Positions 1-7,119 of a stretch of 64,000 nt of DNA are shown here, one piece after another (the stretch's first letter is position 1; every line of letters begins with the position of its first letter). Both the position numbers and the translations under genes were made by a program. Origin of the DNA: an uncultured Paracoccaceae bacterium (GTDB lineage: Bacteria; Pseudomonadota; Alphaproteobacteria; Rhodobacterales; Rhodobacteraceae). The notes under the pieces were generated by a model. The model saw only the letters and a program-made list of their open reading frames with translations. It made no database searches and was not told where the DNA came from. The stretch is taken from positions 62,001 through 126,000 of the forward strand of contig CANLNT010000003.1 in assembly GCA_947492825.1 (NCBI GenBank). Direction: 5' to 3'.

Positions 1-1
1 A

Positions 2-259
2 ATAGCCCAGACTGGCGGCGCGAAAGGGTCGCTTCGAACGGGCGGTATGTATCGCTATTCGCGCAACCCACAGTACATCGCAGATATTGCAATGATTATC
101 GGATGGATTGTGCTTTCTGCGTCGTCTGGAGCGGTGCTAATCGGCTTCGCCGGAATAGCCGTCCTGATAGTCGCACCTTTCGCCGAGGAACCATGGCTCA
201 AGGAGCAATACGGTTCCGCGTTTGAGGGCTACAGAGCAAAGGTCCGACGCTTCTTGTAG
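2..259 (+). CDS. isoprenylcysteine/phospholipid methyltransferase family, C-terminal part
   Basis: The reading frame is open from base 2, so the gene begins outside the window. The visible 85 residues match the C-terminal half of small integral-membrane methyltransferases (ICMT/PEMT family): a GGMYRYSRNPQY block, which in the family binds the SAM cofactor, one hydrophobic helix, and the terminal EEPWLKEQYG...GYRAKVRRFL signature, where the acidic pair is conserved. The substrate cannot be told from the fragment; family members methylate phospholipids or small isoprenoid or thiol compounds. It lies outside the IS-bounded island that follows. Confidence 0.75.
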   Translation: MAQTGGAKGSLRTGGMYRYSRNPQYIADIAMIIGWIVLSASSGAVLIGFAGIAVLIVAPFAEEPWLKEQYGSAFEGYRAKVRRFL

Positions 260-504
260 GCAAACGACCAAATGCAAAAGCAGACCTTCGTCATGGTGCA
301 GCATCTTGGTAGGTCTGGGCTCTCTGCCGACCTTGGAGGAAGCGCAGCATCTCAACACTTGCGGAGTAAGGCGTCGTTTAGGACGGCCCCAACTTGCCAT
401 TCAGCTCGCTAGTTCTCGCTGCAGTGCAGCTTCTCCAAAGCGGACATTGCTTGTCCCTGATCGGCTGTTCCATCACTCATCATGACCGGAGAATGTTAGT
501 AACA
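260..504. other. intergenic stretch, nothing recognised
   Basis: Several overlapping short reading frames exist here, but none has a convincing ribosome binding site or protein-like composition. The only signal is the CtrA-like box that follows at 505. Confidence 0.4.
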
Positions 505-519
505 TTATATTAAGGTTAA
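505..519 (+). promoter_or_regulatory. CtrA-like box (TTAT-N7-TTAA)
   Basis: TTAT, seven bases, TTAA, then GG, ending 45 bp before the ATG at 565. This is the weakest member of the set, but its distance to the start matches the boxes before the genes at 2929 and 5507 (47 bp each). CtrA of alphaproteobacteria is known to bind TTAA-N7-TTAA; use of this site is inferred. Confidence 0.4.
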
Positions 520-564
520 GGGACCAGAAAGACGTAGGGGGGGTGTCTTGCTGGAAACAAAGAC

Positions 565-762
565 ATGCAAACTAGCGCACACAGGCGCCACCTCGCTATG
601 CAGGTGGTCGCGAAGTACATGAATGATTGGCCGAAAGAGGCATCGGATGTGTCGTTGATCGGCGAGCTAGAGAAAAAGGCCTACCAACTTGCCCGAGAAG
701 GGGATTTCGGCTCAGCGAAGAGGCTGTTTGTTGCCGTAGCTGACCTTCAGATTTCCACCTAG
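565..762 (+). CDS. small helical protein, paralogue of the gene at 2720-2929
   Basis: 65 residues, function unknown. The C-terminal half (GELEKKAYQLAREGD...KRLFVAVADL) aligns with the product at 2720-2929 (GRIEDKGYALARRGQ...NFLFVAVSDL), so the two are diverged copies. The predicted fold is a two-helix hairpin with no signal peptide or membrane segment. A GGAAA purine run precedes the ATG, and a weak CtrA-like box lies 45 bp upstream. I infer membership of the CtrA-box small-protein family described in the findings. Confidence 0.6.
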   Translation: MQTSAHRRHLAMQVVAKYMNDWPKEASDVSLIGELEKKAYQLAREGDFGSAKRLFVAVADLQIST

Positions 763-897
763 ATTTGCTTTTCTGTTCTTTGAAGTGCCTTGTTAGCTGT
801 AATAGCTAGGCTGATCCAAATCGCTCTTTCAATGTAGGAGTTGCGAAGGATCAAATTGTGGAGCAAGACACAACGAGTCCAACGTTTCTATCAATAG

Positions 898-1143
898 CTA
901 CTGTTCTGGCGTCAGAAGGATCACTCCATCGAATACTTCGTATCGAGTTTCGGGATCGTTGAGTAACTCTTCTGGTTGGTGAGTTCGTCGGCTGTTGAAG
1001 CTAGCTATACCTTGGAGCACTAGCCCGCAAACTGCTGCCGACCCATAGTATACCGCCACCAATTGACCCGCATTCAGACCATATATCAAGTACATCGCAA
1101 GCGTCGTTGCTGTCGCGACTAGACCGTAAAAGATAGCTATCAT
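898..1143 (-). CDS. small two-helix membrane protein
   Basis: 81 residues. The first 55 contain two hydrophobic segments (about residues 2-22 and 28-48) and the C-terminal 30 are polar and acidic, so it is probably an inner-membrane hairpin with a cytoplasmic tail. A GGGAG sequence lies a suitable distance before the ATG. No family is recognised. It is a stand-alone gene between the small gene at 565 and the IS element. Confidence 0.55.
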   Translation of the reverse strand: MIAIFYGLVATATTLAMYLIYGLNAGQLVAVYYGSAAVCGLVLQGIASFNSRRTHQPEELLNDPETRYEVFDGVILLTPEQ

Positions 1144-1386
1144 CAGGGTTCTCCCGAGTGGATCTCAATAGTCTGCAGGTCACTAGTTAATGAAAAATGA
1201 ATCCCACCGGCTGTTAACAGCAAATGGTAGAAACCGGACGCATAGCACACTTAGACAAGCACCTATAAATTCGGACCGAAGTCTAGTTAGCGTCGCACTG
1301 CTTGTTCGCTACGCGATCTGACCTGCCCCCCGCAACCTCCTGGACTTTAATGTAGAGTTTGCTCAACCTTTTGAAGGAGCAAACGA

Positions 1387-1650
1387 ATGCGAAAGAGCCG
1401 TTTCACAATAGCGCAGATAATTGGAATGATCAAAGAACAGGAAGCCGGGATGCCAACGGCTGAGGTGTGCCGCAAGCACGGCCTCAGCCAGGGCACATTC
1501 TACAAATTCAAGTCCAAGTATGGCGGCATGGAGGTGTCTGATGCAGTCAAGCTGAAGGCACTCGAGGATGAGAATGCCAAGCTGAAGCGTCTGCTGGCGG
1601 ACCAGACGCTGGATGACGTGGTTCTGAAAGACTTGCTGGGAAAGAACTGA
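1387..1650 (+). CDS. IS3-family transposase OrfA
   Basis: 87 residues: an N-terminal helix-turn-helix (about 8-45, containing CRKHGLSQGTFYKFKSKYGG) that in this family binds the terminal repeats, then a leucine-zipper-like coiled coil (about 55-85). AAGGAG precedes the ATG. In intact relatives the full transposase is an OrfAB fusion made by -1 frameshifting near the orfA end. Here that fusion would still be broken by the lesion in orfB. Confidence 0.85.
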   Translation: MRKSRFTIAQIIGMIKEQEAGMPTAEVCRKHGLSQGTFYKFKSKYGGMEVSDAVKLKALEDENAKLKRLLADQTLDDVVLKDLLGKN

Positions 1651-1688
1651 CGACATCAAACGACCGACGGGAAGCAGCGCTCAGGGCG

Positions 1689-2547
1689 ATGCGAGATCAT
1701 GCCATCTCGCAATGGCGGGCGTGCAGGCTGGTTGGTGTCGATCCAAAAACCGTCAGGTGCGACCGTCCGCCTGACAATCCGAAGATCCGCAAAGAGATGA
1801 AGAAGATCGCAAATAAGCGGCGCAGGTTTGGCTATCGCCGGATCGGGATCATGCTTGAGCGCGAAGGATATGTGATGAACCACAAGAAATTGTATCGCCT
1901 GAACACAGAAGAGAAACTGGGCGTCAGGCGACGATGGGGGAGGAAGCGGGCACGTGGGTCACGAACACCGATGCCAGAAGCGCTGCGGCCCGGAGAACGA
2001 TGGTCGCTAGACTTCTTGTCTGAAACGTTCGGCGCATCTCGCCGGTTCCGCATTCTGGCCGTGAATGATGATTGCTGCCGGGAAAACCTGTGCCTGATGG
2101 CTGACACCAGCCGTCTCGGGCGCACGGGTGGCACGGGAACTGGATGCACTTATCCGGTTCTATGGCGAACCGGCTAGCATTGTCAGTGACAACAGGACGG
2201 AGTTCAACAGTCGCGCGATCCTGAAATGGGCCAACGAAAACGGCGTTGAGTGGCATTACATTGATCCTGGCAAACCCCAGCAGAACGCCTTCTTCGAGAG
2301 CTTCAACGGTAGCTTGCGCGACGAACTCCTGAACGAGGAGATGTTCGACAGCCTAGACGATGCAAGACGCAAACTCGCCCTATGGCGATACGATTACAAC
2401 AACGTCAGGCCGCTCTCGTCGCTCGACAACAAAACACCCGCAGAAGCGCGCCGAGCGCTTGAACAATTTGAGGGCTCCGCGCCCGCCGCGCTTGCCCAAA
2501 CTGACAACAAAGAATATGAAAACCAGACCCGCAGACTCTCGTTTTGA
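1689..2547 (+). pseudogene. IS3-family transposase OrfB, frameshifted
   Basis: The DDE integrase is split over two frames. The first part ends at 2177 and contains WSLDFLSETFG with the first acidic residue. The second, from about 2128, has [10 protein letters not shown] and [14 protein letters not shown] with the second and third. The junction is in the segment after LMADTS, where one extra base compared with the expected reading (CCGTCTC in place of CCTCTC) moves the frame. The usual DNGTEF is also DNRTEF. The enzyme is therefore presumed inactive. Confidence 0.82.
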
Positions 2548-2577
2548 ATGAGGGAGCCTCGGGGGGGCAGGTCACAG

Positions 2578-2668
2578 TAGACGAACCGAATTCTTCCATT
2601 GTAGCAACGGGAGAGCTAAAGTGGTTTAGCCCGAAAAAGAGTTTGGCTTCGTCGTCGATGAAGAGGGC
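2578..2668 (+). pseudogene. cold-shock protein fragment next to the IS
   Basis: Immediately after the IS right end the frame reads NSSIVATGELKWFSPKK, the start of a cold-shock (CSD) domain. It can be resumed as FGFVVDEEGQ only after adding one base in the lysine-rich stretch near 2642. No start codon remains upstream because the IS lies there, and the rest of the domain is gone. This is a remnant of a CspA-type gene, perhaps the second domain of a double-CSD protein. Confidence 0.65.
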
Positions 2669-2719
2669 CAAGAGTTGGCACAACCGACGCTTTGTCTCCC
2701 TCAGAAACTAAGGCGAGCG

Positions 2720-2929
2720 TTACTGGCAGTCTCTTTTTCTCGCCAGCTCAAGGTCTGATACGGCCACGAAAAGAAAGTTCGCCTCGGCAGCTTGTCCCCG
2801 CCTTGCCAGTGCGTAGCCCTTGTCTTCAATTCTACCAATCAGTTGGTCCTCAGTTAGATTTTGACAGTCGCCCAAGTATTTTTGTGCAACAGTTTGAGCT
2901 CTCTCCAGAGCATTCTTTGAGCTTAACAT
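2720..2929 (-). CDS. small helical protein, CtrA-box family
   Basis: 69 residues, cytoplasmic, function unknown. It is predicted as an all-helical hairpin. Residues 28-62 match the product at 565-762, including LFVAV(S/A)DL. The start is the ATG at 2929, preceded by TTGGGG, the same ribosome-binding context seen before the gene at 5507. A CtrA-like box (TTAG-N7-TTAACC) lies exactly 47 bp upstream, as for the 5507 gene. Confidence 0.65.
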   Translation of the reverse strand: MLSSKNALERAQTVAQKYLGDCQNLTEDQLIGRIEDKGYALARRGQAAEANFLFVAVSDLELARKRDCQ

Positions 2930-2975
2930 GACACTACCCCAAGTTGTGTGATCCTTGAACGTTTGTCGCTTAAGG

Positions 2976-2990
2976 TTAATGAGAGCCTAA
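2976..2990 (-). promoter_or_regulatory. CtrA-like box (TTAG-N7-TTAA)
   Basis: On the minus strand it reads TTAG, GCTCTCA, TTAA, then CC, with its near edge 47 bp upstream of the ATG at 2929. The inner half-site TTAACC is identical to those before the genes at 5507 and 8960. Confidence 0.55.
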
Positions 2991-3000
2991 CAATCGCGAC

Positions 3001-3396
3001 CGTTTCTCGATTACTTTGTCGCCCGAGATCCAAGTACCTGAAGCGCCTAAGGAAACCGTGTGCATTACCCAACGTAAAGTTGGTCAATTACGTTAAATCG
3101 TCATTCTTCTAATGGATTGTTGCGGCGAACGAGCCAAGATGGTCCTTGATAGGGTCATCCGCGAGTCGATTGGGAATGAGGTCCAGGTCGTCAGCGGTTC
3201 GCTGGCAACACTCACTTGCTCTGCCGAAGTGCGAATTGGTGGAGAAAAGGACGCCGATCAACACGTTATCAGAAGATTTTTTTCCGACGCAAGTTTTGCC
3301 AAACAAGTTCAACCACCGTACTGATTAAGAGTTGGGAAGGACAACGTTAATATATTCAATTTGGTACGATTGGCGTGCCGATCCTCTCGAAATTCA
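3001..3396. other. intergenic stretch, no gene supported
   Basis: A 70-codon frame at 3112-3324 (+) lacks a ribosome binding site and resembles nothing I know. I see no promoter of obvious strength. Confidence 0.35.
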
Positions 3397-3435
3397 CCTT
3401 CAATCCACTCGCCGAGTGAGCGAGTGGATTGAAGG
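3397..3435. terminator. perfect 16-bp inverted repeat, possible terminator of the ppsR-like operon
   Basis: CCTTCAATCCACTCGC (3397-3412), a 7-base loop, and its exact complement (3420-3435). It lies 80 bp past the stop of the minus-strand ppsR-like gene. The minus-strand sequence after the stem has only a short T run (GAATTTC), so Rho-independent termination is plausible but not certain. Protein binding is an alternative. Confidence 0.45.
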
Positions 3436-3515
3436 CACAGCATTGGGTCTACAGCTGAGATCGAATGTCGAATTCGCATCTGAGAGAACATTCCCTGAGA
3501 CTGTCTCGAGCGCCA

Positions 3516-4190
3516 TCAATGTAGTGAGGCTCTTTTCCTCCGCCTGAGCTCTAAGCGAGTGATCCCCAATAACTCAGCGGCGGCGAATTCATCGCCACGG
3601 CAGGAGCGGAGCGCTTCAGCAATGCAGATTCTCGCCACCTCATCGGCAGCTGCTGCCATAATGTCTGCGAGAGGTGCCGCCCCGACCAATGCGCTCGCAG
3701 ATGCGCTAAATTGTTCTGCCGATGGCGCAGGTTCACGCGCAATCTGTTTGAGGAGCTTTTCGTTCTCGGCTTGCCATCGTGCATTCAACTCCGTCATTGG
3801 TCGGAGGTCTCTACAAACGATTTGATGGACGGGTCCAAATGTTGCTTGAACTCGAAAACTCTTGGCGAGGAGAGGGATCTCGGAATCACTTTCCACCATG
3901 AAGTTAAGATGTCGCCACCGGTCACTTGCAACTGACGGTGTTGCGTCGAGTCCTAGCAGTGACGGTATCTTGACGGCGCTGTCCTTGGCCACGATGTCCA
4001 CAAGCCCCCGTCCGCACCATTTCGTTCGGAGATCAAAGTCGAACTTCTTCTTTTCTGGCACCACAACGTCCAGAACTTCGATACGCTCCGACAACAGGAT
4101 GCTGACATCGCCACTAGACGCCAAAAGCGCGGCGGCGTCGTAACCGCTCCAAGGGTTTTTTCCCGACCCATCAATCGGCGCATCACCCAT
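3516..4190 (-). CDS. miniature PpsR/CrtJ-like transcriptional regulator
   Basis: 224 residues, about half the length of PpsR/CrtJ, the light/redox repressor of photosynthesis genes in purple bacteria. The N-terminal part (residues 10-130) resembles a PpsR PAS-type module ending in VCRDLRPMTELNARW. A linker helix follows, then LVGAAPLADIM and a Fis-type helix-turn-helix (RGDEFAAAELLGITRLELRRR), as at the PpsR C terminus. One or more PAS domains of full-length PpsR are missing. The start chosen is the ATG at 4190, which overlaps the end of the upstream AerR-like gene by 8 bp (translational coupling); an earlier in-frame start at 4310 would overlap that gene by 128 bp. The HTH is basic and somewhat atypical, so DNA binding is likely but unproven. 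Confidence 0.7.
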   Translation of the reverse strand: MGDAPIDGSGKNPWSGYDAAALLASSGDVSILLSERIEVLDVVVPEKKKFDFDLRTKWCGRGLVDIVAKDSAVKIPSLLGLDATPSVASDRWRHLNFMVESDSEIPLLAKSFRVQATFGPVHQIVCRDLRPMTELNARWQAENEKLLKQIAREPAPSAEQFSASASALVGAAPLADIMAAAADEVARICIAEALRSCRGDEFAAAELLGITRLELRRRKRASLH

Positions 4191-4965
4191 CAAACCGGCC
4201 TTCTCTACGTTCCGACTCCGTCCAACCTCGTTCGAAGAAGTCCATTGCATCATCTGCCGAAGCTGAAACGGCATCGGCACCCAAGAAGCTATAGAGGTTT
4301 GGGGATCCATGAATAGCGCTGCCGCCGACTAAAATCTTGATGTTGGGGTTTATGGCAGACCGCCTGATCTGTGTGACTAAGTCTGCCAAACCATCCAACT
4401 GATTGTCCGTACCAATCGAGACACCGATAACATCTATGTCGTGAGACCCAATTTTCTCAATCAAATCGTCTGAACTGAAGTCGTGCCAAAGATGTGCGTC
4501 CCACCCAAAACGTCTGATGTTGTCGACGAGCATTTGAGGCCCAAAAGTGTGCTGTTCGGTCTTTGGTATCCATATGATGGCCGTGCCAATGAAGAGTGAT
4601 GATTGGGCCGCTCGTGCTTGGGATGAGGTCAGTTCGTCCAGCGTCCTGCGCAATGTCCAGTAGGTTTCCGCAATCTCCCCGATTGTAAGCGTGTCATCGC
4701 TCCATGCTTTATCGAGATGTGCAATGGCTCCCAATGCCAAGGCTGGCCAATTGTCCGAGATGTTACCGAGTTCGCAAGCTTTTGAGATGTCTCGAGAACG
4801 CAGGGCTGACAAAAACGCACAAGTCATATCGTCCAGCGAGGCCGCTGCCCCGGAATAGGGATCGGAAGCACCGAGGAAAGACGCAACATCTTGAACACCT
4901 CGCACCGTCCAGTCGAATGTTTCATCACATTCTTCCCGTCTTCGAACACCAGTAAAACTCGTCAA
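4183..4965 (-). CDS. AerR/PpaA-like cobalamin-binding regulator
   Basis: 260 residues. The C-terminal half (about 125-250) is a B12-binding Rossmann domain: TEQHTFGPQM matches the His-containing loop, then DVIGVSIGTDNQ and KILVGGSAI. The N-terminal half is a helical B12-cap region. AerR/PpaA proteins bind cobalamin in a light-dependent way and act as antirepressors of CrtJ/PpsR. Here the gene precedes and overlaps a ppsR-like gene, the same partnership. No bacteriochlorophyll or puf genes are in the window, so the target is unknown. The start is uncertain: TTG at 4965 opens the longest frame, and a GTG about 60 bases downstream is possible. Confidence 0.75.
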   Translation of the reverse strand: MTSFTGVRRREECDETFDWTVRGVQDVASFLGASDPYSGAAASLDDMTCAFLSALRSRDISKACELGNISDNWPALALGAIAHLDKAWSDDTLTIGEIAETYWTLRRTLDELTSSQARAAQSSLFIGTAIIWIPKTEQHTFGPQMLVDNIRRFGWDAHLWHDFSSDDLIEKIGSHDIDVIGVSIGTDNQLDGLADLVTQIRRSAINPNIKILVGGSAIHGSPNLYSFLGADAVSASADDAMDFFERGWTESERREGRFDG

Positions 4966-5151
4966 GGTCCATTCCGCGCCAATCGATCACTCCGTGAACA
5001 ATTGTGTTCCGCCCCAGTTTGGCTAGCCCGTTCAGTCAGCTTACAGGGCAGAGTGCATAGTATCTCGTAGAGATAAGAACGAAACAAGCAGTCTACAAAT
5101 CCTAGATTGCATGTCGATTTAGTGAGGCTGTGCCATCCCTTCATTCTTTAA

Positions 5152-5208
5152 TAACCAATTTTCCTCATGGTCGATGCATCGCAACCCTCGCGATACACCC
5201 TCACACAG
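5152..5208 (+). ncRNA. conserved intergenic element, copy A (sRNA candidate)
   Basis: It begins TAACCAATTT and ends with ACACCCTCACACAG (5195-5208), and runs straight into a hairpin. The same two landmarks in the same order occur at 8056-8110, also before a hairpin. There is no reading frame in either copy. A short transcript ending at the 5208 terminator is the simplest reading, but the promoter is not obvious; it could instead be a protein-binding repeat. Confidence 0.35.
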
Positions 5209-5237
5209 CCCACTCGCTCACTGGCGAGTGGGCATTT
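5208..5237 (+). terminator. Rho-independent terminator
   Basis: GCCCACTCGC, loop TCACTG, GCGAGTGGGC (5208-5233), then ATTTCTTTT. A 10-bp perfect stem followed by a T-rich tract points to plus-strand termination. No plus-strand protein gene precedes it, which supports a short RNA upstream. Confidence 0.6.
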
Positions 5238-5327
5238 CTTTTCCAATCATGACCTTGTGGTATGGCTCCCGAAAACCGCTCGGCACGGCATTTTCGCAAG
5301 TTGTGAGTTATCGCCCGCTCTACGTAC

Positions 5328-5507
5328 TTATCTGACCGGTTTGAAAGACTTGTCTTGATCAACCAAGTTTGGGCGGTCGCTCCAAAGGGTGTCCTCGTTC
5401 AGCGTCGCTGCAACCTGATAAAGTGCCTGCTCAAGTCCATCAAAGCCTGAGCGCTTCGCCATCATGATCGCATCAACCAATCGTAGGTGCAGAAGTTCTT
5501 TTTCCAT
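5328..5507 (-). CDS. small helical protein (MEKELL type), CtrA-box family
   Basis: 59 residues, unknown function, beginning MEKELLHLRLVDAIMM. It forms a helix, a glycine-containing turn (KRSGFDG) and a second amphipathic helix (LEQALYQVAATLNED), then a polar tail. TTGGGGAAAATGTC precedes the ATG. A perfect TTAA-N7-TTAA box lies 47 bp upstream. A decayed copy with a deletion lies at 8550-8629. The gene is shorter than usual annotation cut-offs, but conservation of the copy and of its leader argues that it is real. Confidence 0.65.
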   Translation of the reverse strand: MEKELLHLRLVDAIMMAKRSGFDGLEQALYQVAATLNEDTLWSDRPNLVDQDKSFKPVR

Positions 5508-5553
5508 GACATTTTCCCCAATTTACGTCAACGGAAGGCGTAATTAGGGAAGG

Positions 5554-5568
5554 TTAACGAGGAGTTAA
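5554..5568 (-). promoter_or_regulatory. perfect CtrA box TTAA-N7-TTAA
   Basis: TTAACGAGGAGTTAA on the plus strand matches the alphaproteobacterial CtrA consensus exactly in both half-sites. Its near edge is 47 bp upstream of the ATG at 5507, equal to the spacing at the 2929 gene. This is the best box of the set. Confidence 0.65.
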
Positions 5569-5666
5569 ACTCAAGGATCTGTTAGTAGATGCGGCAGAAT
5601 TCTGCCTATTTGGTGGACACACAAAACTTCATGCCCGCCAAATGGGCAGCATTCCACTTTGTGCGC

Positions 5667-5849
5667 CTACTTCACGACGTGAAGGTTGGCCCGTTTTGAC
5701 CGTTGATAGATGGTAGTTTCGCAGCCCGTTTCGATGGCAGCGACAGCTTGCGCCTCTCGCAATGTCTCCTCAAGCTTTTCCAGTTTGTTCTTCTCGGCGT
5801 AACAAGCAACATCTTCAAGAATGCTAACAATCCATCCGTGGTTTTGCAT
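5667..5849 (-). CDS. small helical protein (ILED type), CtrA-box family
   Basis: 60 residues, paralogue of 8781-8960 (shared W-I-V-x-ILED, YAE-NKLE-L-x-T-REA-x-VA and a terminal VK). The start is the ATG at 5849, because the copy at 8960 has ATA at the preceding codon and both share CTGGGGAAG as ribosome binding site. A helix-turn-helix hairpin without motifs of known DNA-binding families. A CtrA-like box lies 65 bp upstream. Function unknown. Confidence 0.65.
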   Translation of the reverse strand: MQNHGWIVSILEDVACYAEKNKLEKLEETLREAQAVAAIETGCETTIYQRSKRANLHVVK

Positions 5850-5913
5850 CATCTTCCCCAGCAAAGGTTATCTAGTTCCAGCAAGTTGATTTGTATTTTG
5901 ACCGGTCTCATAG

Positions 5914-5928
5914 TTAAGGAATCGTAAA
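5914..5928 (-). promoter_or_regulatory. CtrA-like box (TTTA-N7-TTAA)
   Basis: On the minus strand TTTA, CGATTCC, TTAA, with its near edge 65 bp upstream of the ATG at 5849. The equivalent box of the paralogue at 8960 is TTTA-N7-TTAACC at 67 bp, so position and sequence are both kept. Confidence 0.55.
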
Positions 5929-5929
5929 C

Positions 5930-6513
5930 ATACCGAGCGGACCTTACGTACTGTGTTCAGCCTTCGATTGCAGGCTGCAAGAGTGGTCGTTCAAGCACTC
6001 ATCAGCGGATTTGATCGAGAGGGTTCCGCCTATAGGCATGGCAAGTCCGTCGAGGGTTGGGAGTATGCCGATTGAAAGGGATTCTACAACTGGCCATTTT
6101 TGGGGGGGGGCCCGCTGGCCCGAAGCACTCTGGCACCTGAGCGGTTGAACTCCTAGAGGTAGAACGAACCCGCCCAGTATGATATCGTCAAAATACTTTC
6201 TCCCACCGAGAGCAGTGGGGTCGCTGACCGTTTGCCGACTACTTTGCGGTCCCACACTCGGATGAAATCGCCAGCGAAGGCAATTCAAATAGCTTACACT
6301 TGCGATTTTTTGCTTGGTCAGACTGTGTGACAACTTCGAGGTATCGCTTGTCCGTTGGGCTTTGTGAAAGATTCAGTGGCGAAGGATGCCCTTGGACTGT
6401 CCAGTAACCGCGAATAATTGAACTGTTTATTAGTAGTTTTATGTTGAACCCTTTTGGGAGCACGTTCGAAGAATTCGGCGATTTGAAAACCCGAACCTAG
6501 CTAGTTGGGGATC
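5930..6513. other. intergenic stretch with no supported gene
   Basis: Minus-strand frames at 5944-6333 and 6239-6463 lack ribosome binding sites and look like chance. A run of nine G near 6103 could be a sequencing-prone or slipping tract. I see no RNA gene. Confidence 0.35.
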
Positions 6514-6945
6514 ATGTCTGACAGTCGGAATGCATCAAGTATGACGAATCACCTATTCAACTCGTTCTCGTACAAGATGATGACTTGGCAGCTTAAGCGA
6601 AAGCGACAAAGATACTGCTCGATATCGTTCAGGATGACGGATACTCAAAGGGACGAAACTGAAGCTTCTAGCGCCTATGGACTTACCTGTATGGGGCTTT
6701 CGGTAAGTCTGATCCGCTCCCTTGTTCGCAAGACGGATTCAGTATTGGCGGTTGCGCCCACACACATCACAATCTTGCTGATGGATTGTACAGAGGAAGC
6801 AGCGAACAAGGTTCTATTTAGAGTGATAGGAGTGGCAGTGGGGGGGAAACCAAGAGTCATCAACACATCACAGGCGTCGCATTCTTGTTTTGCTGAAGTG
6901 CTGGATAGAAACGGCAAAACTAAGTACCGGCACGTCCTCCGATAG
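6514..6945 (+). CDS. unknown protein, possibly a degenerate GGDEF-like domain
   Basis: 143 residues. The start is the ATG at 6514, preceded by TTGGGG (the leader also found before the CtrA-box small genes). The segment LIRSLVRKTDSVLAVAPTHITILLMDCTEEAANKVLFRV has the spacing and hydrophobic pattern of the strand-GGDEF-strand region of diguanylate cyclases, but with the GGDEF signature and metal ligands lost. It precedes a real cyclase gene by 174 bp. This resemblance is by eye and weak; the gene itself is likely but not certain. Confidence 0.4.
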   Translation: MSDSRNASSMTNHLFNSFSYKMMTWQLKRKRQRYCSISFRMTDTQRDETEASSAYGLTCMGLSVSLIRSLVRKTDSVLAVAPTHITILLMDCTEEAANKVLFRVIGVAVGGKPRVINTSQASHSCFAEVLDRNGKTKYRHVLR

Positions 6946-7119
6946 TTTCGTGAACGGCCTATCTCCGATTAGCCGGTGTGAAATCGAGAGTAGAGTCGTT
7001 TGCCATTCAGGCTCTGTCTCCACATGCCCCACTGTAACCGGGCCATCATCGAACTTCTTCACAAAGGATTCATTTGGTTTCGACATGCTTTGCCCAGAGA
7101 CGCAGCTTAAAGGCATGGC

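Larger units (their letters stand above)
1319..2574 (+). mobile_element. IS3-family insertion sequence, inactivated
   Basis: The ends are imperfect inverted repeats: the left end begins TGACCTGCCCCCCG and the right end reads the same on the other strand. Inside lie orfA (HTH) and orfB (DDE integrase), the usual IS3 organisation. No target duplication is visible: bases before 1319 are ATC and bases after 2574 are CAG. orfB carries a frameshift. A truncated copy of the same element, inverted, lies at 10215-10637, so the two copies bracket about 9 kb. Confidence 0.88.

Noticed and set aside
3112-3324. 70-codon plus-strand frame
   Set aside because: No Shine-Dalgarno, no paralogue and no recognisable pattern; likely chance.
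5944-6463. two minus-strand frames before the 6514 gene
   Set aside because: They overlap each other in different frames, lack start signals and contain a nine-G run; not credible as genes.
6868-7116. minus-strand frame opposite the 6514-6945 gene end (MSKPNESFVKKFDDG...)
   Set aside because: Protein-like at first sight, but it overlaps 6514-6945 by 78 bp and has no ribosome binding site; kept out as uncertain.
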